From positions 5,140,001 through 5,204,000 of the forward strand of contig NZ_CP022655.2 in the NCBI RefSeq assembly GCF_002243345.2: a DNA stretch of 64,000 nucleotides, read 5' to 3'. Both the position numbers and the translations under genes were made by a program. The stretch is from Paenibacillus sp. RUD330 (lineage in GTDB: Bacteria > Bacillota > Bacilli > Paenibacillales > Paenibacillaceae). Below the pieces are notes generated by a model. That model ran no database searches and was not told where the DNA came from. It saw nothing but the letters and a program-made list of their open reading frames with translations. Shown piece after piece: positions 20,837 to 29,573 of this stretch (the stretch's first letter is position 1; every line of letters begins with the position of its first letter).

Positions 20837-21332
20837 GTTCCGAATCCTCCTCATAGTGGTGTTGGATAACGGCGTTCAGCTGCTGAAGCTGCAGCCTGAG
20901 CGCTTCAAGATCGCGAAGCTCCATGCCTGTGACCTCGCATAGCTTCCGCGGAATGCTGCCGGCCCTTGCCCGCATGGCTTGTCCTGCCTCTGTCAGATTC
21001 ACCCGCAGCATCCGCTCGTCGGCTCGATCACGCACCCGGTTCACCAGCCCCATCGACTCGAGCTTCTTAAGCAGCGGAGTCAGCGTGCCGGAGTCCAGGT
21101 ACAGCCGGCTTCCCAGCGATTTGACAGGTTCCCCGTCCCTTTCCCATAGAGCCAGCAGCGTGACATACTGCGTATAGGTGAGGCCGAGTTCTTGCAGGAG
21201 AGGACGGTATAACCGGGTCACTTCCTTGGAGCAGGCGTATAGCGCAAAACAAAGCTGATGATCCAACTGGAGAAGCGAATGATCGCCCTGCTCGCCGGGC
21301 AATGCGGTCTGGTCATGGTGGGAATCCAGCAA
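20823..21332 (-). CDS. ohrR: MarR-family organic-peroxide sensor repressor (OhrR)
   Basis: 169-aa winged-helix protein. QLCFALYACSKEVTRLYRPL contains the single reactive Cys (residue 28) equivalent to Cys15 of B. subtilis OhrR, and LYLDSGTLTPLLKKLE is the OhrR recognition-helix region. A second Cys near the C terminus is at about residue 127. The start is TTG at 21332 with AAGGAG 8 nt upstream. The N terminus is about 13 residues longer than in B. subtilis. The operator immediately upstream indicates autoregulation; the controlled gene here is a peroxidase rather than ohrA. Confidence 0.9.
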   Translation of the reverse strand: MLDSHHDQTALPGEQGDHSLLQLDHQLCFALYACSKEVTRLYRPLLQELGLTYTQYVTLLALWERDGEPVKSLGSRLYLDSGTLTPLLKKLESMGLVNRVRDRADERMLRVNLTEAGQAMRARAGSIPRKLCEVTGMELRDLEALRLQLQQLNAVIQHHYEEDSEHGED

Positions 21333-21350
21333 GGGATCGACTCCTTCCGT

Positions 21351-21380
21351 TCAATTATATTGTATACAATTAAATTGGAT
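21351..21380 (-). promoter_or_regulatory. OhrR operator overlapping the ohrR-gpx promoter
   Basis: The interval contains CAATTATATTG, then TACAATTAAATTGG, a near match to the B. subtilis ohrA operator (repeats of TACAATTAAATTGTA). On the minus strand TTATCC, 17 bp, TATAAT can act as -35/-10, so the operator covers the promoter. Confidence 0.75.
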
Positions 21381-21457
21381 AATACTAACTTAGCATATCC
21401 TTCACGGCTATGTCAAACGATCCCAATCGCATTTCTTCCTTCCTGCCGCAGGAACAA

Positions 21458-21490
21458 AACTCCCCCGCCGGAAACCCGGCGAGGGAGGAA
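21458..21490 (-). terminator. Probable terminator of the ccdC-like gene
   Basis: CTCCCCCGCCGG (21460-21471) pairs imperfectly with CCGGCGAGGGAG (21476-21487). On the minus strand the hairpin is followed by TTTTGTT. Confidence 0.55.
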
Positions 21491-21534
21491 CGAGCGGAAG
21501 CCGCCTTATGGCGGAAGGCTCGATTGATCCTGCT

Positions 21535-22032
21535 TCAGGATTGAAGCGAGGAAGCCCGGCTTCGCTGCAGCCGTCTGAACTTGGAGGCCATCGCAAGCCG
21601 CCATGGCACCAGCATGCCGAATGCCAGCAGGAAGAACAAGGCCGCCGTCTGCATGACCGTCACATACTGCTCCACGAAATCATGAAGGACGAGACGGATG
21701 GCGAGCAGAATCAGGATAATGAAGAAAAAGGCTTTCGAGCGGCGGAGATAGACGTCATCTCCGACAAACTCCATCTTGGAGGTGGTGATCAGCGGCGCCG
21801 CGAAGAACAGCGCCCCTGCCGCGAAGGCGGCCAATCCCCACAGCCACGGAATATGAGTCTGCGGCACGACGAACATGAGAAAGCCCGTGGACATGCCTAG
21901 CGGTGGAATCAATATTTTGCGCATGGTCGTCGGCTTCCGGGTCGAACGCACCCTCAGGGCGATTACGGCGAGTCCGCCGATCAGCGGGATCAGCAGCGAC
22001 CATAGCGACGATGGTTGGATATTCAGGTTCAT
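21535..22032 (-). CDS. CcdC-like membrane protein (DUF1453)
   Basis: About 165 aa with four hydrophobic segments: LWSLLIPLIGGLAVIALRV, TGFLMFVVP to PWLWGLAAFAAGALFF, FFFIILILLAIRLVLHDFV, and TAALFFLLAFGMLVPWRL. Length and segment order match the CcdC / DUF1453 family, named for a gene near cytochrome c maturation genes in Bacillus; its biochemical role is not established. I use the ATG at 22032 rather than the frame's earlier ATG, because the extra 19 residues are polar and unlike the family. Confidence 0.7.
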   Translation of the reverse strand: MNLNIQPSSLWSLLIPLIGGLAVIALRVRSTRKPTTMRKILIPPLGMSTGFLMFVVPQTHIPWLWGLAAFAAGALFFAAPLITTSKMEFVGDDVYLRRSKAFFFIILILLAIRLVLHDFVEQYVTVMQTAALFFLLAFGMLVPWRLAMASKFRRLQRSRASSLQS

Positions 22033-22157
22033 CGGAGATCGACACTCCCAAGGAGAAGATGCCGGCTTTTTGCCGGCGGGGCTTTCCATTCAATGGACGA
22101 AGCCGCTTTCTTCATCCTACTTGAATTCGGATGACAACGCAAATCCGCGAACCCGCC

Positions 22158-22197
22158 AAAAAACGCCGAAGGAGCAGGTCAGACTGCTCCTTCGGCG
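22158..22197 (-). terminator. Terminator of the PfpI-like gene
   Basis: CCGAAGGAGCAG (22166-22177) pairs perfectly with CTGCTCCTTCGG (22184-22195), extended by two more base pairs. On the minus strand a run of six T follows. Confidence 0.85.
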
Positions 22198-22259
22198 GCA
22201 TGGGGCTGGAGGCCGGAAACCTTGCGTTTCCGCTGCTTTCTATCCGGCATTTCCGTTCT

Positions 22260-22796
22260 TTATCGGGATGCTTGAGGCAGGCCTTTCTTAATCTGCTCCA
22301 GCGTTTCCCGGATGAAGGCAGGCTCGTCCTTCGGCGTTCGGGAGGAGATGAAGTTGCGGTCCACGACAACCTCTTGATCCACGTAATGAGCGCCTGCATT
22401 GGCCAAGTCATCGCGCAGCGGCGGGTAGCAGGTCAGCGTGCGTCCTTTGGCCAGACCCGCGCTGATCAGAATCTGAGGTCCATGGCAGATCGCGGCGATC
22501 GTCTTGCCCTCCTCGTCGAACTTCTGCACGAAGGCCTGAATATCGCGATCGTTGCGAAGAGCTTCAGGAGACGACCCTCCTGGAATCACAACGGCCTGGT
22601 AGTCGGAAGCATCGGCGTCTTGAATGCCCAAATCGGTCGTATACTCCGCTTTTTTCTGCTTGCCCTCAAGCTTCTCGCCGGCCTTGAGGCCGATAATCAC
22701 CGTCTCGTGACCATCCGCGCGGATAGCGTCATACGGTGCTTTCATCTCGCTGTCCTCGAATTGCGGTCCAAGCAGGAATGCGATCTTCGCCATCAT
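22260..22796 (-). CDS. DJ-1/PfpI-family type 1 glutamine amidotransferase-like protein (YfkM type)
   Basis: 178 aa. The fold is flavodoxin-like, with the nucleophile-elbow Cys in AICHGPQ, a Glu early (FLLGPQFEDSE) and VVIPGGSSPEALR. This matches general stress protein 18 (YfkM) and related deglycase/chaperone-like proteins. AAAGGAGAGGATT precedes two adjacent ATG codons (22796 and 22793). It is monocistronic with its own terminator. The exact activity (protein deglycase, protease or neither) is not set by sequence. Confidence 0.88.
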   Translation of the reverse strand: MMAKIAFLLGPQFEDSEMKAPYDAIRADGHETVIIGLKAGEKLEGKQKKAEYTTDLGIQDADASDYQAVVIPGGSSPEALRNDRDIQAFVQKFDEEGKTIAAICHGPQILISAGLAKGRTLTCYPPLRDDLANAGAHYVDQEVVVDRNFISSRTPKDEPAFIRETLEQIKKGLPQASR

Positions 22797-23196
22797 AATC
22801 CTCTCCTTTGCTGTCGGTCAGTCGGTCAGTCGAACATAAGCTATATTACCCGTTAGCCGGGTCGGTCAACCTGAACTTGCGGCAGTGAGGCGACGGCTGC
22901 TCGTCCTCAAGCGAGGACCGATTCAATTCGCGGAAGCGCCCTCTAAGCTTGGATGCCGGAGTACAGCGAAAAAACACGGGAGCTTAGGACTATCCGGGAC
23001 TATTCTCCTGCCGGGGGTTCGACAGATCCCTCCAGCATTTGATTCCCTTTTGCCCCAGTCGGGAAGGAATTCCACGATTCGCCATGGAATGGGAAGAGAA
23101 CGTTACCCGTTTGTAACCTTCACGTCGTCAGAACGGTCTAGTATTCAGAATGAAATCGACCTCTGCTGCCAGAGGCTTATAGATGGAGGAAATATC
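22797..23196. other. Intergenic region with divergent promoters
   Basis: 400 nt between the PfpI-like gene (minus) and the DUF3298 gene (plus). Apart from Shine-Dalgarno sites (AAAGGAGAGG for the former, GATGGAGGAA for the latter) and an ECF-like promoter, I see no gene here. The upstream reading-frame extension of the plus-strand gene is not protein-like. Confidence 0.5.
23112..23137 (+). promoter_or_regulatory. Candidate ECF-sigma promoter
   Basis: TGTAAC (23112-23117), 16 bp, CGGT (23134-23137). This is two bases from the sigma-W/ECF pattern TGAAAC-N16-CGTA and lies 60 nt before the start codon. Suggestive only. Confidence 0.35.
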
Positions 23197-24978
23197 ATGG
23201 CGAATCTCATCGAATCGAAAAAACGAATCCAAGCGCTGTTCCTCGGCTTGACAGGCGCAGCCTTGCTCGGCACAGCAGCTTCCCTGCCTTCCGTTTACGC
23301 ATCCGCTCCGGCGCCTGGACAAGCTCACGTCTCCGTCGGCCCGGCTGCCTATGCCTCCCTGCCCGCTTCAACGCAGAATAAAGCGGCCAGCGTCTCCGTC
23401 ACGGCCAAAAAAATCGTTCAGACGACATCGGCCTTGAAGGCCGTTCTGTTCATCCCCGTCGTCTCGGGGCTCAAGGATGCCTCCTACCAGAAATCGCTCA
23501 ACGAGAAGCTGGAGCGTACGGCCATGGCGGATTTGGATGCGGTGAAAAAGCAGGTCGCCTCCGGCCTGGCCGCAGCAAAAAAAGCCGGCAATGAGTTCCA
23601 CCCTTATGAAATCAAGCTGCAATATTCCGCGGGATTATCCGGAACGGGTACGGACAGCCCCATTCTTTCCCTCAAGCTGAATACCTATGTCTATACGGGA
23701 GGAGCGCACGGCATTTCCAGGATTGACACCTACAACGTCAAAAACGCCGGCTCCGCTTCAGCCGTCACCTTGAAGACGCTGTTCGGGGACTCTTACCCGG
23801 CGGCGATTAACGCGGAGATCAAGCGGCAGATCGCGCGGAACGCGGACGGTTATTTCAAGGATGGCTTTACCGGCGTGGCAGCCGATCAGCCCTTCTACAT
23901 CAAGAACGGCAGCGCACAGATCGTCTTCCAGCCTTACGAGATCGCTCCTTATTCGGCTGGAATTCCCGTGTTCCCGATCCCGCTTCCAGCCGCATCCCAA
24001 CCGATTGCTGCCGCTTCCGTCAAGGCAGATGCCAAGCCGGTCCGAACGGAGGACGAGTTGTACAAAGCCGACATCGATATTCCCGTCTTAAGCGGGCTGC
24101 TCGATGCCAAGTTCCAGGATGAATGGAATGCTCAAATGGAGCAGGCGGCGGCCAAAGAGCTGGACTCGCTGAAAAAAGCGGCGGCCGAGCGCAAAAAAGC
24201 GAACCCGGCGAGCTTCATCCCTTCCGAGATCAAGACGACCTTCGAAGTCGCCTCGGACGGTTCTCCAGCTGCCGGGGGCATGGTCTCCATTAAAATGACC
24301 ACGTACACCTACGAAGGCGGAGCGAACGGGGATACGCATGTAAGCGCGTCGACCTTCCGCAACGCCTCGCCAGCTTCGCCCGTGACGCTGGCGGCATTGT
24401 TCGGCAATCATTACGAGAGCGAGGTCGGGGCAGCCGTTCAGGCTGCGATCTCCAAGGACAAAGAGAATTACTTTGCCGGAGATGACGGCTTCAGAGGCGT
24501 GGCGGCGGACAGCGTATTCTACGTGAAAGCTCCAGATGTCTACGTTGTCTTCCAGCAAGGAGAAATCGCTCCGTGCGCGAGCGGCAATCCGGAATTCAAG
24601 ATCCCTCTTCCCGACCATGGAGCCGACGCCAAAGCTCTGCAGGTCATCATCGGAAGCAAGGCTTTGAGCGGCGTCCAGGCCGTCCCCAACAAGGACGGGG
24701 TCGCCATCGTGCCGGTAAGGGATGCGGCCGAAGCGCTCGGCTACAAGCTGAAATGGGATGCGCGCACCTCGACGCTCGAGCTTAGCAAAGGCAGCCAATG
24801 GACGGCCGTTACGATCGGCAGCGACTCTTATACGTACAACAAGATGGCTCCGGTCGCGCTCGGAGCCGCTCCGGCCTACGACAGCAAAGGCCGGATGACG
24901 GTGCCGCTGGCCTTCTTCACGGAAATCCTCCATGCCAAAGCAAGCTACGGCGACGACAGCGTCACCCTGCAGAAGTAG
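23197..24978 (+). CDS. Secreted protein with two DUF4163/DUF3298 modules and a copper-amine-oxidase-N-like domain
   Basis: 593 aa. A signal peptide covers residues 1 to about 32 (KKRIQ, then a hydrophobic stretch ending VYASA). Two homologous modules follow: about 75-265 starting at IPVVSGLKDASYQKSLNEKL, and about 290-480 starting at IPVLSGLLDAKFQDEWNAQM. Each has the YTGGAHG / YEGGANG loop and the FQPYEIAPYSAG / FQQGEIAPCASG motif of DUF3298, the domain also found in RsiV. The C-terminal 100 residues (VPVRDAAEALGYKLKWDARTS) are a copper-amine-oxidase N-terminal-like domain common in secreted Paenibacillus proteins. ATG 23197 has GGAGGAAATATC. Function may be lysozyme/cell-wall sensing or binding; unproven. 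Confidence 0.8.
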   Translation: MANLIESKKRIQALFLGLTGAALLGTAASLPSVYASAPAPGQAHVSVGPAAYASLPASTQNKAASVSVTAKKIVQTTSALKAVLFIPVVSGLKDASYQKSLNEKLERTAMADLDAVKKQVASGLAAAKKAGNEFHPYEIKLQYSAGLSGTGTDSPILSLKLNTYVYTGGAHGISRIDTYNVKNAGSASAVTLKTLFGDSYPAAINAEIKRQIARNADGYFKDGFTGVAADQPFYIKNGSAQIVFQPYEIAPYSAGIPVFPIPLPAASQPIAAASVKADAKPVRTEDELYKADIDIPVLSGLLDAKFQDEWNAQMEQAAAKELDSLKKAAAERKKANPASFIPSEIKTTFEVASDGSPAAGGMVSIKMTTYTYEGGANGDTHVSASTFRNASPASPVTLAALFGNHYESEVGAAVQAAISKDKENYFAGDDGFRGVAADSVFYVKAPDVYVVFQQGEIAPCASGNPEFKIPLPDHGADAKALQVIIGSKALSGVQAVPNKDGVAIVPVRDAAEALGYKLKWDARTSTLELSKGSQWTAVTIGSDSYTYNKMAPVALGAAPAYDSKGRMTVPLAFFTEILHAKASYGDDSVTLQK

Positions 24979-25025
24979 CAAATCCCCCTTTGCGGACCTA
25001 GCGGTCGGCGAAGGGGGATCTGCTT
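24977..25025 (+). terminator. Terminator-like hairpin after the DUF3298 gene
   Basis: AGCAAATCCCCCTT at 24977-24990 pairs (with a small bulge) with AAGGGGGATCTGCT near 25011-25024, overlapping the stop codon. The downstream T content is modest. Confidence 0.55.
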
Positions 25026-25157
25026 ATAATCCGATTCAGGGGGACTCATCTCAAGCCGCTTCAACGGACTTTCATTTCAAATCGCTTCAAGTGGACGGTC
25101 ACATCCATCCGCAGAAGCGGAATGGCCTGGAGTCCTGCGCTCCAGCACCCTGCCCGC

Positions 25158-25619
25158 TCAGGAGTAGTTATGGGATGTCTCCACCGTTCCGTCGGCCCGA
25201 TGGACGATGGCGCTGCCGCCGCGGTCGGAAGCCGACTTTCTGGCCGCCTCCACCGCAGCGGCCTTGGTGGAATAGGTGTCGCCTTTGTCCGCTCCGGCAT
25301 CCTTCACCATCCATTCCCCGTCGTGAGGAACGACATGCTGGATGGAGCCTCCGCTTCCATTTCCGCGCTGTCCGGAACGGGCTTTCGCATCCGAATCCTT
25401 CCTCCCGCCTTCACGGTCCTCGGCATTTCCCTCATGTCCGCCGCCGGGATGCTCCTCCGCCCACTTCTCCGCCTGAGAAGTGGCGATGGCAATCGCACGG
25501 CCCTCCTCATATCCATCCTTCAGAAGCGCGTTGGCGATCTCCACCGCTTTGTCCCGCACCCGCTTGTCGAGATTTTTCATCGACGGCGGATAATCGTTTT
25601 TAGCCCATGGCATCATCAT
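25158..25619 (-). CDS. YdaT-like protein: ChaB-like N terminus and DUF2188 domain
   Basis: 153 aa. The N-terminal part MPWAKNDYPPSMKNL resembles YdaT/ChaB-type small stress proteins. Residues about 48-85 are a Gly/Asp/Lys-rich linker, and the last 55 residues (QHVVPHDGEWMVK through HRADGTVE) are a DUF2188 module. GGAGG precedes three consecutive ATG codons; MPW at 25613 is the family start. It lies 27 nt after the YflT-like gene, in a likely stress operon. Molecular function unknown. Confidence 0.78.
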   Translation of the reverse strand: MMMPWAKNDYPPSMKNLDKRVRDKAVEIANALLKDGYEEGRAIAIATSQAEKWAEEHPGGGHEGNAEDREGGRKDSDAKARSGQRGNGSGGSIQHVVPHDGEWMVKDAGADKGDTYSTKAAAVEAARKSASDRGGSAIVHRADGTVETSHNYS

Positions 25620-25645
25620 GCACCTCCGCTTGAAAAATAGTGGAG

Positions 25646-26197
25646 CTAGACCATTGTGACATCTCCCGCGCCCGGCCGTCCCGGATCGTTGCCGGAGGGA
25701 TCCAGCTTATGGGTGCGGATCGCTCCGGCGCGCTCCATGATGCCGAGGATATCTCTCGCATCAGACCGGTCGGCTTCCGCAAACACGAGAATGCGTCCGT
25801 CCTTCACTTCGTTCTGGAACCGCTCCGCTTCGCTCTCCGGGAATCCCATCCCGACCAGACCGCCGACGATGCCGAGCGTGCTCGCTCCGACGGCAGCGCC
25901 GCTGATGGCGGCGACGATCGGTCCGGCAGCGAGCAGAGGCCCGATGCCGGGAATCGCCAGCGCTCCGAGGCCCGCGAGCAGGCCGACCGCGCCCCCCGCC
26001 AGCCCTCCCGTCGTCACGCCGGCGGCAATGCCTTCCGGCGCCATCGTTCCCGATTCGTCCATCATGCCCTCGTAGCGTTCCTTGTCCTGGGTCAGCACCG
26101 ACAGCTCGTCCCGCTTGAAGCCGGATGCCTGTAGCTCCTCGATCGCCCGAAGAGCATGATCGTCATCGCGGAATACACCCGCATATCTTATCGTCAC
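25646..26197 (-). CDS. General stress protein with YflT-type domain and glycine-zipper region
   Basis: 183 aa. The N terminus (YAGVFRDDDHALRAIEELQ, GFKRDELSVLTQD) matches the heat-induced stress protein YflT domain. Residues about 55-120 are Gly/Ala-rich with GxxxG spacing that could insert in or pack against membrane, and the C-terminal part again resembles the first (GRILVFAEADRSDARDILGIME). The start is GTG at 26197, with GGAGG 8 nt upstream. It is followed by the YdaT-like gene. Such proteins are usually sigma-B or stress controlled in Bacillus; no promoter was identified. Confidence 0.8.
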   Translation of the reverse strand: MTIRYAGVFRDDDHALRAIEELQASGFKRDELSVLTQDKERYEGMMDESGTMAPEGIAAGVTTGGLAGGAVGLLAGLGALAIPGIGPLLAAGPIVAAISGAAVGASTLGIVGGLVGMGFPESEAERFQNEVKDGRILVFAEADRSDARDILGIMERAGAIRTHKLDPSGNDPGRPGAGDVTMV

Positions 26198-26312
26198 ATC
26201 GCTCGCCTCCGATTATTGTGCCCGGGTCCCTATCGGCCGGACGGGAATTAGAATGTCTTCTTCGTCCTTCTTACCCGAAGCGGAGGAAGAGGAATCGGTT
26301 GCGGGCAGAAAA

Positions 26313-28400
26313 TCAGGCTTCGAGCAGCTCCCGGATCTCCCGGCAGGAAGCCTCCAGCAGCCCTTCAAGGCGCTCCGCCTCATGTCCGTAGCTGCCGGCG
26401 GAATATCTCGCCTTCTGCTCCAGATCGCCGGCAAGGCGGGCCAGCGCGACAAAGCCGATGCTCAGGGAAGCGGATTTGATATGGTGGGACAGGAGCTCCA
26501 CCTGCTCATGGTCTTCTTCGGCGGCAGCGCGCCTCAGCTGCTCGACCTTGGCGGGTGTGTCCTGCTCGAACAGAAGCACAAGCTCCAGCAGCATGCCGAC
26601 ATCGTCGCCGCTCCACGGAAGAGGAGCGATGTCGGCCAGAGTGTCCATGCTGACGAGCTTCGGTTCGTCCAGCGCCGCGCTCGGCGCGGCGAGCGGGCGA
26701 TGTCCCATCGCGTCGGGCAGCCAGCGGAGCAGAATGCCCGCCAGCTTCTCCAGCGTCACCGGCTTGGCCAGGTAATCGTTCATTCCTGCGCTGATCGAGC
26801 GGTCGCGGTCGCCGATCATGGCGTTCGCCGTGAGCGCGATGATCGGCACGGCCTCCATCTCCTCGCGGGCTTCGAGCTTGCGGATTCGGCCTGCCGCCTG
26901 GAAGCCGTCCAGCAGCGGCATCTGGTTGTCCATGAGAATGAGGCGCGGTTCATGCTTCTTCCACAGCTCGACCGCTTCCTCGCCGTTGCCAGCCGCAATG
27001 ACGTTGCTGAAGCCGAGCTTGCGCAGCTGCAGCATCGTCACATGCTGATTGACCGGATTGTCCTCCGCCAGCAGGATTACGGTCGCGGCGTCCTTGCCGG
27101 CCAGCCCGTCGACGGCCGTCGGCCGTCCCGCCGACTCCGCAGAGCCGCGCTGCTGCTCCTGCTGCTGGAGCTCGACCTCGATCCAGAACTCCGAGCCTTC
27201 GCCCAGACGGCTGTCGACCCCGATCTGGCCTCCCATCATCTCGACGAGATGCTTCGTAATCGATAGGCCGAGGCCCGTGCTGGAGAACTTGTTCGTCAGG
27301 GAGCTGTCGACCTGGTAGAAGGGCGTGAACAGCCTCTTGGCATTCTCCTCCGATATGCCGATTCCGGTATCCCGGATCTCGATGCGGATCTTCTGGCGCC
27401 CGCCGCTGCGGGAAAGCAGGTAGAGACGCACCTCGATCTCCCCGTCCTGGGTGAACTTGACGGCATTGCCCACGAGATTGATCAGCACCTGCCGGAAACG
27501 GCCGGCGTCCCCGACGACAGGCGTATGGATGCGGGGATCGATATAACATCGCAGGGAGTCCTTTTGCATCTGGGCTCTGGATTGCAGCAGCTGCATCGTG
27601 TGCTCCAGCGCGGCGCGCAGGTCGAACGGCGCCGCTTCGAGCTTCATCTCTCCCGCCTCGATCTTGGACAGATCGAGGATGTCGTTGATGATCGTGAGCA
27701 GCAGCTGGCCGGAGTCCATGATGATGGATACCGACTCCCTCTGCTGCCCGGACAGCTCCGACTGGGATAAAAGCTCGCTCATGGCGATGATTCCGTTCAT
27801 CGGAGAGCGGATCTCATGGCTCATCGTAGCCAGGAACACGCTCTTCGAGCGGTCGGCGTTCTCGGCGTTCTCCTTGGCCAGCTTGAGCTCGATGTTCGTT
27901 TTGGCCAGCTGCCGCTGCAGGGAGACGAGCTCATTGTTCAGGGAGGAGAACTCGTCGAACGTTCTCATCTCCTGCTCCATCTTCTCCACGATCTGATTGG
28001 AGAGCTTCTTGATCGTGTCTCGAAGCGTCACCATCTGCTGGTTGTTGATCTTCATCAGCTCGTCGTAAAAAAACGAATACCCCGGGTTGTACGTGGAGCC
28101 GACGACGAGCAGATGGTCGTCGAACACGCCCCCGTTGAAATAAAAAAGAACCGGCCTGTCTTCCAGGGTCAGGTTCAATTCCCAATTGAAAATCGCCTTT
28201 TCCTGGTCAAGCCGGTTGAGAAAGTCGTGAAATTTGAGAGCGTTCATTTCGTCCATCACGGAAAACACATGGCCGCCCCCGCTCAAGCGAGCGGAAATGC
28301 CAAAGTCGTCTCTGATAATGGTGGAAATACGTCCTGTGCGGCTGCAGAGAAGGGAGATGACCTTCTGGTCCGTCTTCGGAGCCGCATTGATGCTGTCCAT
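26313..28400 (-). CDS. Hybrid sensor histidine kinase (PAS-like, HisKA, HATPase, REC, HPt)
   Basis: 695 aa, no transmembrane segment. Residues 1-115 look PAS-like. A coiled coil (about 120-185) leads to HisKA with phospho-acceptor His195 in [11 protein letters not shown]. The HATPase has N-box [16 protein letters not shown] and SSTGLGLS. The REC domain (about 440-560) has the phospho-acceptor Asp491 in [11 protein letters not shown]-terminal HPt domain has His639 in [11 protein letters not shown]. This is a complete BarA-like phosphorelay in one soluble protein. It starts 13 nt after the cobalamin-protein gene, so that protein is the probable signal input. No output response regulator is adjacent. 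Confidence 0.92.
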   Translation of the reverse strand: MDSINAAPKTDQKVISLLCSRTGRISTIIRDDFGISARLSGGGHVFSVMDEMNALKFHDFLNRLDQEKAIFNWELNLTLEDRPVLFYFNGGVFDDHLLVVGSTYNPGYSFFYDELMKINNQQMVTLRDTIKKLSNQIVEKMEQEMRTFDEFSSLNNELVSLQRQLAKTNIELKLAKENAENADRSKSVFLATMSHEIRSPMNGIIAMSELLSQSELSGQQRESVSIIMDSGQLLLTIINDILDLSKIEAGEMKLEAAPFDLRAALEHTMQLLQSRAQMQKDSLRCYIDPRIHTPVVGDAGRFRQVLINLVGNAVKFTQDGEIEVRLYLLSRSGGRQKIRIEIRDTGIGISEENAKRLFTPFYQVDSSLTNKFSSTGLGLSITKHLVEMMGGQIGVDSRLGEGSEFWIEVELQQQEQQRGSAESAGRPTAVDGLAGKDAATVILLAEDNPVNQHVTMLQLRKLGFSNVIAAGNGEEAVELWKKHEPRLILMDNQMPLLDGFQAAGRIRKLEAREEMEAVPIIALTANAMIGDRDRSISAGMNDYLAKPVTLEKLAGILLRWLPDAMGHRPLAAPSAALDEPKLVSMDTLADIAPLPWSGDDVGMLLELVLLFEQDTPAKVEQLRRAAAEEDHEQVELLSHHIKSASLSIGFVALARLAGDLEQKARYSAGSYGHEAERLEGLLEASCREIRELLEA

Positions 28401-28413
28401 GAATTCACCGCCT

Positions 28414-29472
28414 TCACCGTTTCGTCAGCTCTCCCGCCTTGCGCACGGATTCCTCCGCGTCGCGTCCATGTCCGTCCGCGCCTACTTTCTCCCATAATTC
28501 AGGGTCGATATTGAATGGAAACCCTCCGACGAGGATTCGGACCCGGTCGCATTCCGGATCGCGCCGCACCTCGGCGATCAGCTCTTTGACCAGCCCGACG
28601 TGATAGGTCATCGTGCAGGAGATGGCCAGCACATCGGCTCCGTACTCCTTGAGGGAGCGGACCAGAGGCCCGATCGGCATGTTGGCGCCGACGTAGTACG
28701 TGTCCCATCCGTTCAGCTCGAAGATGTCCGTCACCATGCGCAGGCCGATCTCGTGCAGCTCTCCGCCGACACAGGCCGCGACCAGTTTCTTGCCCTTGCG
28801 GGAGTGATTGAACAGATAGGGAAACAATTGCGACATGATCAGCTGGGTGGCGGCGCTGCAGTAATGCTCCTGCGCAACCGTCAGCCGGCCGAGCTGCCAC
28901 AGCCTTCCGATCTCGTATTGCGATTTCTGGAATATCTCCAGGTAGATCGTCTGCAGCGGCATCCCGCCGTCGGCAAGCCCCATGATGAGGCGGCTGGCCC
29001 CGCTCCGGTCTCCTTGCAAAAGCATGGACAAGTACGCCCGCGCCTCGTCGGCTGCGGCGCTGCTGTCCAGATGGGAGACCGTCAGCTCCGCATCGGTGTC
29101 CAGCTGCCTCAGGGCAGCATCGATATAGGGAGAGACGAGCTCGTAGTCGCGCTCCTCCAGATGTTTGCCCAGGACATACTGAAGACAAAGAATATTGATG
29201 TACAGGTCCTCCGTGGAAACCTTGTATTGAATCAGCAGCACCCGAAGCCAGGTCATGTAGCTGGAGAACAGCAGCGGACTTTGGAGGCTCACGCTTTCGA
29301 CCAGATACTTCAGACTGTAGCGGGTGTCCTCGAGCGTCTTCTCGTGGCCGATCCGGCCAAAGCGCTCCGCCAGACCGGGCTGCCTCTCGTACTGAAGCCT
29401 GACGATTTCCTCCGCCAAAAAGCTCTCGCCATCGAGGATGGCTCTGCTCGCTTGCGCAGCGTCAACGGACAT
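28414..29472 (-). CDS. Stand-alone cobalamin-binding sensor protein (CarH-like sensory module without DNA-binding domain)
   Basis: 352 aa. Residues about 1-125 are helical with no recognised domain and no MerR-type HTH. Residues about 140-225 resemble the B12-binding-2 four-helix cap and contain W192, nine residues, then E202-H203 ([13 protein letters not shown]), the W-x9-EH signature of adenosylcobalamin photoreceptors. Residues 230-352 are a B12-binding Rossmann domain with E238-x-H240-x-x-G243 (GGELHEIG), SCTMTYH and LVGGFPF. CarH has His right after the Trp, which replaces the adenosyl group after light; here it is Gln193, so photochemistry may differ. Coupling with the downstream kinase suggests a B12- or light-responsive two-component input. 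Confidence 0.85.
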   Translation of the reverse strand: MSVDAAQASRAILDGESFLAEEIVRLQYERQPGLAERFGRIGHEKTLEDTRYSLKYLVESVSLQSPLLFSSYMTWLRVLLIQYKVSTEDLYINILCLQYVLGKHLEERDYELVSPYIDAALRQLDTDAELTVSHLDSSAAADEARAYLSMLLQGDRSGASRLIMGLADGGMPLQTIYLEIFQKSQYEIGRLWQLGRLTVAQEHYCSAATQLIMSQLFPYLFNHSRKGKKLVAACVGGELHEIGLRMVTDIFELNGWDTYYVGANMPIGPLVRSLKEYGADVLAISCTMTYHVGLVKELIAEVRRDPECDRVRILVGGFPFNIDPELWEKVGADGHGRDAEESVRKAGELTKR

Positions 29473-29573
29473 CGGTCATCACTCTCCTTGGGTATGGATA
29501 GGGTCGGAGCGGCGGGCCAACGACCTCTAGTATACCACACTCGGCTGGATGGCCTTTTCAGAGCACCCAGTTT

